From DFXE01 sp032054765 (lineage in GTDB: Bacteria > Bacteroidota > Bacteroidia > Bacteroidales > Tannerellaceae), in assembly GCA_032054765.1 (NCBI GenBank), contig DAMBSC010000006.1:231751-295750 (forward strand): a DNA stretch of 64,000 nt, given 5' to 3'. Below the pieces are notes generated by a model. That model saw nothing but the letters and a program-made list of their open reading frames with translations. It was not told the origin of the DNA and ran no database searches. Shown one piece after another: positions 35,582-44,386 of this stretch. Position 1 is the stretch's first letter. Each line of letters opens with the position of its first letter. Both the position numbers and the translations under genes were made by a program.

Positions 35582-36133
35582 ATGCTGAACGATTTATTCG
35601 TACTAAAGAAAATCAAGGAGGGTGATATTAAGGCTTTTGAAAGAATTTTCAAGCTTTACTACTCCCCTCTTTGTTTGTACGCTGTCAGCATAACCGGCCG
35701 AATGGAAGTGGCCGAAGAAATTGTTCAGGAATTATTTTATGTATTCTGGAAAGAAAGAGAAAATTTACAATTGTTCCATTCTATAAAAAGCTATTTATAT
35801 GGAGCTACCCGAAACAGATCTCTTCAGTATTGCGAACATCAGGAAGTTAAAGAAAGACATCGTAATGCGGTGTTGGCCAACGAAAATGAGGATAAACTTT
35901 CAGACCCGCAGGATATAATGGAATACAAGGAACTGGAAAGTCTGATCAATCGTACACTTAACAAATTACCGGAACGTCGTTTACGTATCTTTAGGATGCA
36001 CCGCTTTGAAGGAAAAAAGTATGCAGAAATAGCTTCTGCTCTTTCCTTATCTATTAAAACCGTAGAAGCAGAAATGACGAAAGCTCTTCAAACATTACGA
36101 AAAGAGATTGAGAACTATACACGTATAGCATGA
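35582..36133 (+). CDS. ECF RNA polymerase sigma factor
   Basis: Start set at ATG 35582. Region 2 includes FERIFKLYYSPLCLYA and EEIVQELFYVFWKERENL; region 4 includes LPERRLRIFRMHRFEGKKYAEIA then LSIKTVEAEMTKAL, the promoter -35 recognition helix-turn-helix. 183 residues, typical of the Bacteroidota FecI-like expansion. It overlaps the downstream FecR-type gene by four bases. Probably held inactive by that protein until an envelope signal arrives. Confidence 0.93.
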   Translation: MLNDLFVLKKIKEGDIKAFERIFKLYYSPLCLYAVSITGRMEVAEEIVQELFYVFWKERENLQLFHSIKSYLYGATRNRSLQYCEHQEVKERHRNAVLANENEDKLSDPQDIMEYKELESLINRTLNKLPERRLRIFRMHRFEGKKYAEIASALSLSIKTVEAEMTKALQTLRKEIENYTRIA

Positions 36134-36981
36134 CTCAAAAAGAAAATAATACAGTAAACAGCGACCAGGCCTGGCATCTTTTATATGCCCGCCTGGAACA
36201 AGACGGATTACTTCCTGACGAAGTAACTCCAAAAACGAAACGACTGTTTCGTCCTTCTACAATGAGATGGGCGGCAGTTATCCTTGTGCTTTGTGTAAGC
36301 ACATTGACAGTTTTATTCCTGCGGGACAAAGATTCGGATATATCATCGAATCTTCTTACTTTACATAACGAAAAGGGATCAGTCACACTAGTAACTACTC
36401 TTGAAGACGGTTCCATTGTATATCTATCTGATGATACGCGTTTACAATATCCTGAACATTTCTCTTCTAAGAAAAGGGAAGTATTATTGCAGGGTAATGC
36501 TTTGTTTGATGTCGCAGGAAACAGAGAGCGCCCGTTCCTGATTGAAACAAAAGAAATCAAGATCGAAGTTATCGGGACGGCATTCAATGTAAAAGGAGCA
36601 GATCATCTTCCTTTTCAAGTATCAGTAGAAAGAGGCGAAGTAAAAGTTACCTGGAAAAAGACAGGCGAAAGCATACATGTAAAAGCCGGAGAGACTGTAA
36701 CGCTGGCATCTAATCATCTGAATGTGGAATCTACAAAAGATCTGAATCAGTTTGTAACAGAGCGTATTCGTTTCAAAGATGAAAAAATAGGGAATATACT
36801 TCATGTGATAAACAAACGATTTGCCCGAGTGAGTTTGCAAACAACACCTAGCTTAGAAGAAAAACAGATCAGCGTGACGTTTGATAGTAATTCGCCAGAA
36901 TCTATAGCCGAATTGTTATGTACGGCATTTAATCTTAAATATGAAAGAAAAAATGATGTATTAATGATTTCCGAACCATAA
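36130..36981 (+). CDS. FecR-family anti-sigma factor
   Basis: Inner-membrane regulator of the adjacent sigma factor. A cytoplasmic N-terminus (with DQAWHLLYARLEQDG) is followed by one membrane segment (about residues 47-65). The periplasmic FecR domain has EDGSIVYLSDDTRLQYP, GNALFDVAGNRERPF and IEVIGTAFNVKG, and a C-terminal STN-like/DUF4974 region has IRFKDEKIGNILHVINKRF. 283 residues. Start overlaps the sigma stop (ATGA). Next gene 11 bases downstream. Confidence 0.9.
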   Translation: MTQKENNTVNSDQAWHLLYARLEQDGLLPDEVTPKTKRLFRPSTMRWAAVILVLCVSTLTVLFLRDKDSDISSNLLTLHNEKGSVTLVTTLEDGSIVYLSDDTRLQYPEHFSSKKREVLLQGNALFDVAGNRERPFLIETKEIKIEVIGTAFNVKGADHLPFQVSVERGEVKVTWKKTGESIHVKAGETVTLASNHLNVESTKDLNQFVTERIRFKDEKIGNILHVINKRFARVSLQTTPSLEEKQISVTFDSNSPESIAELLCTAFNLKYERKNDVLMISEP

Positions 36982-36992
36982 CGCTTTATGAA

Positions 36993-38555
36993 ATGAAACT
37001 AACCTCTTCATACATGCCTGTTTGTTGTTTGGTATGGTTGTTGCTTTTCCTCGCACTTCCATTACAGGCTGAGAATGAAGATGTGTTTGATCGTATAATA
37101 GCTTTTCCCAAATCGAAAGGAACAATATATGAATTGCTGGAAAAAGTAACCGAACTCTCAGGCTATCTCTTTATTTATGATAGCGAAGTTCTCAATAATG
37201 AAGAGGTAGTCAGTGTAAAAGAAGGTGAATACACTTTACGGCAAATTATTTATAAAATAACCAAAAACAACACTTTACAGCTCCGTCTTATTGGCAATCA
37301 TATATCCATTCAGCCTCAAGAGAAGACTACGTTACCACCGCCCCTTGTAATTGAAGAAATAAAAGACTCAATTCCTACACATTTCACGTTAGAGGGCATT
37401 GTAATAGACAAACTCTCTAAAGAACCTATTCCTTTTGCTTCCGTAGGTGTACCATCTGATGCAATTGGTACCATTACTAATCTGAATGGTGAATTTCGGC
37501 TTCGCCTTCCCGATTCATTACGTAATACGTCCATACAGCTTTCACATATAGGTTATCTCCAACAGGAAATGGAATTGTCTCCTCTGATAGAAAAACATAC
37601 TACATTTTCGCTAGAGCCTCAGGTTATTTCCATCCAGGAGATAGTTGTGCGTTTGGTGAATCCACAACGACTCATTCGGGATATGATCGACAAACGAAGT
37701 GTAAACAATGCTAAGGAACCGGTCTATTTTACTTCTTTTTACAGGGAAGGAATTGAACAAAAAAAAGGCTTCGTTGATCTGACAGAGGCAGTATTTAAAG
37801 TATTCAAAGCTCCCTATACAAGCACATCATCGGCAGATCAGATAAAACTTCTAAAAATGCGTCGAATTAGTAACGAAGCTGAAAAAGACACATTGATAAC
37901 AAAATTCAAATCGGGTATTAACGCCAGCCTGTTATTAGATATAATGAAACATTTACCAGAATTTCTAACAGAAGAAGAAAGAGATCATTATAATTTTATA
38001 TCCAGTGATATTACGGTAATCGATAACAGGGTTGCCAATGTAATTTATTTTGAACAAAAAAGAGAAATAAAAGAACCTTTATATCGGGGAGAACTATATA
38101 TAGATAGTGAAAATGATGCCCTATTAATGGCAAAATTTGAAATAAATCCTCTATATGTTGAAAAATCTACAAATATGTTCATCATAAAGAAAAGTAAGAA
38201 ACTTCAAATAAAACCTCAAAAAATAATTTATACCGTATCCTACAAACCATGGAAAGGTGTATACCACATAAGTCATATACGTGGTGACTTATATTTCAAA
38301 ATAAAAAAGAAGAAGCAACTTTTCAGTACAACAACAGTCCATACCTGGTTTGAAATGGCAACTTGTAAAATAGAAACAGAAAACGTATCCCGGTTCAACC
38401 GGTATGAAGTACAACCTACCAAAACTATATTCTCTGAAACAAACTTCGTGTATGATGAAAAATTCTGGGGAGATTTCAATATAATCCTACCGGAAGAAAA
38501 ACTAAACGAATCGATTAATAAAATTACCTCTAAAATTGAAGAAACAGGTTTCTAA
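36993..38555 (+). CDS. STN domain plus carboxypeptidase-regulatory-like secreted protein
   Basis: Signal peptide to about residue 27 (ALPLQAEN). The STN (secretin/TonB N-terminus) domain spans about 30-110 (KGTIYELLEKVTELSGYLFI, YTLRQIIYKITKNN). A carboxypeptidase-regulatory-like domain follows (about 125-215: FTLEGIVIDKLSKEPIPFAS, TNLNGEFRL). The remainder is homologous to the 34257-35525 protein (VYFTSFYREGIEQKKGFVDL, FWGDFNIILPEEKL). It takes the position usually held by a SusC-like TonB receptor after sigma/FecR, but has no barrel or plug. Likely the signal input of the cassette. Confidence 0.78.
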   Translation: MKLTSSYMPVCCLVWLLLFLALPLQAENEDVFDRIIAFPKSKGTIYELLEKVTELSGYLFIYDSEVLNNEEVVSVKEGEYTLRQIIYKITKNNTLQLRLIGNHISIQPQEKTTLPPPLVIEEIKDSIPTHFTLEGIVIDKLSKEPIPFASVGVPSDAIGTITNLNGEFRLRLPDSLRNTSIQLSHIGYLQQEMELSPLIEKHTTFSLEPQVISIQEIVVRLVNPQRLIRDMIDKRSVNNAKEPVYFTSFYREGIEQKKGFVDLTEAVFKVFKAPYTSTSSADQIKLLKMRRISNEAEKDTLITKFKSGINASLLLDIMKHLPEFLTEEERDHYNFISSDITVIDNRVANVIYFEQKREIKEPLYRGELYIDSENDALLMAKFEINPLYVEKSTNMFIIKKSKKLQIKPQKIIYTVSYKPWKGVYHISHIRGDLYFKIKKKKQLFSTTTVHTWFEMATCKIETENVSRFNRYEVQPTKTIFSETNFVYDEKFWGDFNIILPEEKLNESINKITSKIEETGF

Positions 38556-38575
38556 ATAGACTTGTTTAAAATCAC

Positions 38576-38605
38576 AAAGAGGGTCTTTTCTCAAAGTCCC
38601 TCTTT
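38576..38605 (+). terminator. Hairpin after the STN protein gene
   Basis: AAAGAGGG (38576-38583) pairs with CCCTCTTT (38598-38605), followed by ATAGGTTTT. Moderate terminator candidate, 20 bases after the stop. Confidence 0.55.
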
Positions 38606-38928
38606 ATAGGTTTTAATAGGTATTAGTCTTTAAGGCAAAAAGATTGTTTAGGTTATCTGAATGCAAATATGACGGATTAAAATATACTGAACAAATAAAA
38701 AAATATATTCTACAACACATTTTTCAAAAAATAGATACTTCTTAGCGGTTTATTTATTTTTTTAACAATTGGGAGATATTATCACACGAAGCAATTTGTA
38801 CAACTTATAACAAAAATAAGCTTTCTCCATACAGATTGTTAAAAAAAACACCTCTGTAAAAACATATTGTTTTTTACTTTACTATCTGAAATTGTACGAT
38901 ATAGTGAAAATATCTTTAATTAAACATT
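38606..38928. other. A/T-rich intergenic stretch with nothing recognised
   Basis: This is the only gap over 300 bp in the window without a four-palindrome array. I looked for 22-bp periodic dyads, promoters and ORFs and found none convincing. It lies between the STN protein gene and the convergent nuclease gene. Confidence 0.5.
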
Positions 38929-39732
38929 CTATAATCCCCAATGCTTTAAATGAATGATGGACTCCGTTTTATTTTTTACATCAGTCGTAAGGGATGGATA
39001 GAAATCAATACCGGTAACTTTCTCTACACTGTCAATAGGAATAGCTAATGTATATAACTTTGTTTGAGTACAATTTTTGTTTTCAAATATAAAACCTATT
39101 CCTTCTGCATGTTTTTCAGATATATTGTAAATTACTTTGTAAAACTGTCGGGGAACAGCTACTTTGTTTGCTCCTATACGCTTTAAATCCTCTTCAATTA
39201 CCGGACCCGTTATAATCATTAACTGCCCATATTTAATAGCCCATCTGCGGCAACGTTTTTCCAGGTCATGCCATAAACCACTATTTAATTCTCTGTTTTG
39301 AGGGCAAATATTACTGAAATAAAAAGAAGCTTCCATTGCTTCTTTAGACCACTTCATATCTCCTGCCGGTACAAGATGTCCTCTATCATAACCACTTTTG
39401 CGATAATCTTTGTCGGAAGCCATGGTTCCTTTTACCTTTGGATCAGGAAGAAAGAGGTTATATCGCTCTACTTTATTACTTCTGGCTTTCTCCTCTGTCA
39501 ATTCATAAGCGACCCAATTGGCTATTCGATAGTTGGAATTATAGGAAATCGTAAACCCTTCGTGTTGTATAATTTGTTCTTTTTGGTTGGACTGTAATTG
39601 GGGTATTTCTGACCTGTTAATTATAATCTCTTCTTGTGTTTCAACATCCTGAGGCTCATATGTAATATCAAAGATGAAAAATAAAGCAAAAGAGAGAATA
39701 AAGAAAACAGCTTTTAGTAGATGCTTTTTCAT
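38929..39732 (-). CDS. Secreted DNA/RNA non-specific endonuclease (NUC1 family)
   Basis: Sugar-nonspecific beta-beta-alpha-metal nuclease. Start set at ATG 39732 (MKKHLLKAVFF), which gives a signal/anchor peptide; a 13-residue extension is possible. The catalytic motif DRGHLVPAGDM holds the general-base His, followed by FYFSNICPQNRELNSGLW with the metal-binding Asn. 267 residues. Probably periplasmic or secreted nuclease for nucleic acid scavenging. Single gene, divergent from aspT. Confidence 0.9.
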   Translation of the reverse strand: MKKHLLKAVFFILSFALFFIFDITYEPQDVETQEEIIINRSEIPQLQSNQKEQIIQHEGFTISYNSNYRIANWVAYELTEEKARSNKVERYNLFLPDPKVKGTMASDKDYRKSGYDRGHLVPAGDMKWSKEAMEASFYFSNICPQNRELNSGLWHDLEKRCRRWAIKYGQLMIITGPVIEEDLKRIGANKVAVPRQFYKVIYNISEKHAEGIGFIFENKNCTQTKLYTLAIPIDSVEKVTGIDFYPSLTTDVKNKTESIIHLKHWGL

Positions 39733-39828
39733 GCGCACAAAAATATAGGAAATCTTTTTTTTCCCAAACAATAACCTTTATTTTTTGTTTTACTAATATT
39801 GAAAAAGTAAAATACAAATAATAAAAAC

Positions 39829-41529
39829 ATGGAATGGATTATCAAAACGTTACAAAACGCTCCTGAATTAGCCATATTTCTAACACTAGCCCTCGGATTT
39901 GCTATCGGACAAATTAAAATTAAAGGTTTTGGATTAGGTTCTGTAACCGGTGTTTTATTAATGGGTGTTGTTGTTGGACAATTGGATATTATTGTATCAC
40001 CCACCGTTAAATCAACTTTCTTTTTATTATTCCTGTTTGCCGTCGGATACAGTGTAGGCCCACAGTTTGTGCATGGATTAAAAAAAGACGGACTACCTCA
40101 AATCTTATTTGCAGCCATAGTTTGTGTGGCATGTTTATTAGTGGCATGGGGAGCTGCTTTGATCGCTGGTTTTGATATAGGAAATGCTGCCGGACTGTTA
40201 GCTGGAGCAAACACAATTTCTGCGGTTATCGGAGTTGCTACTGATACAATTAATCAACTGGCAATTGATGCACAGCAAAAACAAGCTTATATTAATCAGA
40301 TCCCAGTTGCCTATGCTGTAACTTATATATTTGGTACGGCAGGGACAGCCTGGTTCCTGGCTTCATTAGGCCCTAAAATATTAGGTGGAGATATAAAAAA
40401 ACAAAGTAAAGAATACGAAGAATCTCTGGGAGGATCTATCCTTGAAGAAGACCCTACTTTGGAATATGCTTATGATGGAACAACCTTCCGTGTTATAGAA
40501 GCAAACAGCGAATTCTTTGATAAAGCCCGTACAGTAAAAGATGTAGAAAATCTATTAGTAAAAAAAGGATGGCCGGTATACGTAGAACGTATCCGTACAA
40601 GCGATAATAAAATAATTACCGAACCTGCTCTTACAGATAAAATAAATAAAGGTGATAAAATTGTATTAAACGGACCTTTGGATTCATTACTAAATGATGA
40701 AAATTTTATAGGTAATGAGGTAGCCGATCTGGAATTACTTGATTTTAGAGCTGAAGCATTACGCGTTATGGTAAGCCATAAAGAAGCTGAAGGTATGACA
40801 TTGGCAAGACTTAGACGTTGCAAAGACCGTCATGGAGTGATTATTCGTAAAATACACAGGGGCAAAGCTGATATCCCATTATTAAAAAATGTAACACTTA
40901 TGCGTGGTGATGTTATAGAAATCGAAGGTCGTAAAACAGACGTTGATCGTTTTGCAAAATTCCTAGGCTATCCTGAACGTCCTACAAATATAACAGACTT
41001 ATTATATGTCGGATTGGGTATATTCCTTGGTGGTCTTCTTGGTTCATTAACTGTTCGTATTGGAAATGTACCATTAAGTTTAAGTGCCAGTGGTGGTGTT
41101 TTAATCCTGGGTATTGTTTTTGGTTGGTTGCGTTCCTTACGTCCTACTTTCGGGGCAGTCCCCGAAGCATCTATCTGGTTAATGAATAATCTTGGTTTAA
41201 ATATATTTATAGCTGTGGTAGGAATTACGGCAGGACCTGACTTTATCGCTGGATTGAAAGCATCGGGAGTCAGTTTGTTTATAGCAGGTATATTCGTAAG
41301 TATAGTACCCATGTTCATTGGACTTATGTTAGGAAAATATGTATTTAAATTCCATCCTGCCATAACATTAGGAGCTTGTGCCGGCGCACGTACCACAACT
41401 GCGGCATTGGGAGCCATAACAGAAGCTATAGACAGTAAAGTACCTTCATTATCCTATACAACAACCTATGCCATAGGCAATACACTTCTTATAATCTGGG
41501 GGGTAGTTATCGTATTATTGATGAGTTAA
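39829..41529 (+). CDS. aspT: Aspartate:alanine exchanger family transporter
   Basis: Inner-membrane antiporter of the AAE family. Two homologous membrane halves carry AGANTISAVIGVATDTINQL (near residue 125) and GACAGARTTTAALGAITEAI (near residue 515); two TrkA-C-like domains lie between (about 205-385). 566 residues, normal. Followed after 34 bases by aspartate 4-decarboxylase. Exchange of external aspartate for internal alanine, with decarboxylation inside, would generate proton motive force, as established for the lactobacillal AspT/AspD pair. Confidence 0.88.
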   Translation: MEWIIKTLQNAPELAIFLTLALGFAIGQIKIKGFGLGSVTGVLLMGVVVGQLDIIVSPTVKSTFFLLFLFAVGYSVGPQFVHGLKKDGLPQILFAAIVCVACLLVAWGAALIAGFDIGNAAGLLAGANTISAVIGVATDTINQLAIDAQQKQAYINQIPVAYAVTYIFGTAGTAWFLASLGPKILGGDIKKQSKEYEESLGGSILEEDPTLEYAYDGTTFRVIEANSEFFDKARTVKDVENLLVKKGWPVYVERIRTSDNKIITEPALTDKINKGDKIVLNGPLDSLLNDENFIGNEVADLELLDFRAEALRVMVSHKEAEGMTLARLRRCKDRHGVIIRKIHRGKADIPLLKNVTLMRGDVIEIEGRKTDVDRFAKFLGYPERPTNITDLLYVGLGIFLGGLLGSLTVRIGNVPLSLSASGGVLILGIVFGWLRSLRPTFGAVPEASIWLMNNLGLNIFIAVVGITAGPDFIAGLKASGVSLFIAGIFVSIVPMFIGLMLGKYVFKFHPAITLGACAGARTTTAALGAITEAIDSKVPSLSYTTTYAIGNTLLIIWGVVIVLLMS

Positions 41530-41563
41530 AAGAAAAAGCAAACATATTTAATTAATTAAAATT

Positions 41564-43204
41564 ATGGATATTATATCAAAACTCAAGACATCACGTCGGA
41601 GAGAACAACAATTACAGCAATTAAGTCCTTTTGAACTAAAGGATAATCTGATAAAACTGGCTTCAGATGAACAAAAAGAAATGGCCAGTACAATGCTGAA
41701 TGCAGGTAGAGGTAACCCTAACTGGACAGCCACAGTTCCTCGTGAAGCTTTCTTTACTTTAGGCTATTTCGGTTTAGAAGAATGTCGTCGTACCCATGAC
41801 AATCCTGTAGGAATGGCAGGAATTCCCCAAAAAGAAGGAATAGCAAAGAGATTCGAATCTTTCTTAACCAGAAAAGCAGATATGCCTGGAATTAAGTTAC
41901 TGAAAGATATATATCAATATGGTATTAAGAAACACAACTTCAATCCCGATGAATGGGTAATGGAATTAGCGGAAGGCATAATCGGAGATCAGTATCCGAG
42001 TCCTGTCAGAATGTTGAAACATGCTGAAATAATTGTGCATGATTATCTGATACAGGAAATGTGTGGAAACAAGCCTATCCGTAATGGTAAATTTGATCTG
42101 TTTGCTGTTGAAGGTGGAACAGCCGCAATGTGCTATATCTTCGATTCTTTAATGGAAAATCATCTCTTAAAAAAAGGTGACCGGATAGCATTAGGAGTAC
42201 CCGCATTTACTCCTTACCTTGAAATACCACAGTTAGAACGTTATCAGTTTAAAGTAACTTATATTCATGGTTCTGCTAAAGATGAAAATGGAAATTCAAT
42301 CTTCCAATATCCTGATGAAGAACTGGATAAATTAGGTGATAAGAGTATAAAAGCTTTCTTTATTATCAATCCAAGTAATCCTACATCTGTAGAAATATGT
42401 GATAAATGCCGTAAATACATTGTTAAAGTGGTTAAGAATCTTAATCCTAATCTAATGATATTAACTGACGATGTGTATGGTACCTTTGTAGAAGGTTTCA
42501 ACTCTTTAATGAACGAATTACCTCGCAATACGTTGTGTGTATACTCATTCTCAAAATACTTTGGAGCCACTGGTTGGCGTTTGGGAGTAATTGCTTTGTA
42601 TGAAGATAATGTATATGACGATATGCTTTCTGCTATTCCTGAAAAAGAAAAAGAAAGATTAAAGAAATTATATGAAAGCCTTACCATATATCCGGAAAAA
42701 TTAAAATTCATAGACCGTCTGGTAGCAGATAGTCGTCAGGTAGCTCTTAATCATACTGCCGGATTATCATTACCTCAACAAATGCAAATGCTTTTATTTG
42801 CCGGTTTTGCTTTATTGGATAAGGAAAATAATTATAAAGAGGCAAGCATTAAACTGCTTCACCATCGTTTCGACTTATTCTGGGAAGGTATGCAAATGCA
42901 GGTTTTCCCCGATCCTGAAAGAGCGGCTTATTACCTGGAGTTCGATGTATACGAATGGGCTCAGAAAAACTATGGAAAATCTTTTACTGACTTTTTAGTA
43001 AAGAACTTCGAACCTGTAGATATAGTATTCCGTTTAGCAGAGAAATCATCTGTTGTATTACTGAACGGAGGAGGATTTGCAGGACCTGAATGGTCGGTAC
43101 GAGTGTCTTTAGCTAATCTGGATGATGAATCATATAAGATTATCGGTCAGGAATTGATGGAAACCATGCAGGAATATGTGGAAGCATGGAAATCAAATAA
43201 ATAA
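41564..43204 (+). CDS. aspD: Aspartate 4-decarboxylase (PLP)
   Basis: Converts L-aspartate to L-alanine and CO2, consuming a cytoplasmic proton; family members also have transaminase activity. Fold-type I PLP enzyme of 546 residues, longer than ordinary aspartate aminotransferases. Visible: GRGNPNW near the N-terminus, VEGGTAAMCYIFDSL, NPSNPTSVEI, LTDDVYGTF and YSFSKYFGATGWRLG with the PLP Lys at residue 331. Neighbours are the AspT antiporter and an asparaginase, which supports the assignment. Confidence 0.9.
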   Translation: MDIISKLKTSRRREQQLQQLSPFELKDNLIKLASDEQKEMASTMLNAGRGNPNWTATVPREAFFTLGYFGLEECRRTHDNPVGMAGIPQKEGIAKRFESFLTRKADMPGIKLLKDIYQYGIKKHNFNPDEWVMELAEGIIGDQYPSPVRMLKHAEIIVHDYLIQEMCGNKPIRNGKFDLFAVEGGTAAMCYIFDSLMENHLLKKGDRIALGVPAFTPYLEIPQLERYQFKVTYIHGSAKDENGNSIFQYPDEELDKLGDKSIKAFFIINPSNPTSVEICDKCRKYIVKVVKNLNPNLMILTDDVYGTFVEGFNSLMNELPRNTLCVYSFSKYFGATGWRLGVIALYEDNVYDDMLSAIPEKEKERLKKLYESLTIYPEKLKFIDRLVADSRQVALNHTAGLSLPQQMQMLLFAGFALLDKENNYKEASIKLLHHRFDLFWEGMQMQVFPDPERAAYYLEFDVYEWAQKNYGKSFTDFLVKNFEPVDIVFRLAEKSSVVLLNGGGFAGPEWSVRVSLANLDDESYKIIGQELMETMQEYVEAWKSNK

Positions 43205-43306
43205 ATTGAATAACTCAATGACTGAATAAACTGAATCATTGATTTAAAGACAAATAAGATTTCACTCACTCAATTATTGAGTCATTCAGTTTATTAAGTC
43301 ATTAAA
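43205..43306. repeat. Inverted word-repeat element between aspD and asparaginase gene
   Basis: Left arm 43205-43245 contains words such as GACTGAATAAACTGAAT. Right arm 43262-43306 contains the reverse complement (ATTCAGTTTATTAAGTC). Word length is about 8-9 bp. The same words occur at 53768-53875. Confidence 0.7.
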
Positions 43307-43316
43307 AATTATAATT

Positions 43317-44384
43317 ATGAAGACAATAAATCTAAAAAGAATAATCAGTCTACTGACCATTGTTCTATGTTTCTCTTTTGCAGTTGAAGCACAAACAAAA
43401 CCAACAATCTACATTCTTGCTACAGGCGGAACTATTGCAGGACAAGGATCGTCGGCTGTCGATTCCGACTACAAAGCAGGAGCTGTATCAGTAGATCAAA
43501 TGCTGTCGGCAGTACCACAGATTATGGATCTGGCAAATATTAAAGGAGAGCAGGTTGCCCAAATCGGAAGTCAAGACATGAACGACGAAACCTGGTTGAA
43601 ACTGGGTAAACGAGTAAATGAACTATTAAGCCAGAATAATGTGGACGGAATAGTTATTACTCACGGAACAGACACTCAGGAAGAAACCGCTTATTTCCTT
43701 AATCTCGTAGTGAAAAGCGATAAACCTGTAGTATTGGTAGGTTCTATGCGTCCGTCAACGGCAATCAGTGCAGATGGTCCTCGTAACATTTATAATGCTG
43801 TAGCTTGTGCTATTGCTAAAGAGTCAAGAGGTAAAGGCGTTATGCTGGTAATGGATGATATGATCCTTGGAGCTGATGACCTTGCAAAAACCAATACTTT
43901 ACATGTTGGAACTTTCCAGAATCCCAATTATGGCCCGTTAGGAATGATGTATGATGGAAAAGCCTTTTACACACGTGAATCTCTAAAACGTCATACAACA
44001 AAGTCTGAATTTGATATTATGAACTTGAATTCATTGCCGAGGGTTGAGATTGTACTTAGCTATTCAAACGCTACTGCATTATTCATAGATGCAGCCGTAA
44101 AGGCCGGAGCCAAAGGTATTGTTACTGCCGGTGTAGGTAATGGTAATATGACAACTGTTATGCAAAACGAATTAGCCAAAGCTCGCAAAAACGGTATCGC
44201 TGTTGTTCGTTCCTCCCGCATTATGACAGGTCCAACTGCCCAATGGGATGAAGTAGATGACGATAAATTAGGGTTTGCAGCTTCATGGTACATTAATCCT
44301 TACCGATCACGTGTTTTATTAATGCTGGCATTAACAAAAACAAATGACTATAAGGAAATTCAACGCATGTTTACAGAATATTAA
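43317..44384 (+). CDS. ansB: Periplasmic L-asparaginase (type II)
   Basis: Hydrolyses L-asparagine to aspartate and ammonia. Signal peptide to about residue 25 (FAVEAQTK). First catalytic Thr in ILATGGTIAGQG, second in VITHGTDTQEETAYFL, plus VGSMRPSTAISADGP and the conserved GVGNGNM. 355 residues, type II length with export signal. It sits between aspD and a porin gene (2 bases downstream). Periplasmic aspartate produced here is the presumed AspT substrate. Confidence 0.94.
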   Translation: MKTINLKRIISLLTIVLCFSFAVEAQTKPTIYILATGGTIAGQGSSAVDSDYKAGAVSVDQMLSAVPQIMDLANIKGEQVAQIGSQDMNDETWLKLGKRVNELLSQNNVDGIVITHGTDTQEETAYFLNLVVKSDKPVVLVGSMRPSTAISADGPRNIYNAVACAIAKESRGKGVMLVMDDMILGADDLAKTNTLHVGTFQNPNYGPLGMMYDGKAFYTRESLKRHTTKSEFDIMNLNSLPRVEIVLSYSNATALFIDAAVKAGAKGIVTAGVGNGNMTTVMQNELAKARKNGIAVVRSSRIMTGPTAQWDEVDDDKLGFAASWYINPYRSRVLLMLALTKTNDYKEIQRMFTEY

Positions 44385-44386
44385 TC

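Noticed and set aside
38606..38928. A sixth 22-bp-period array
   Set aside because: I looked for dyads at 22-bp spacing and found only scattered A/T-rich matches without the A5/T12 pattern.
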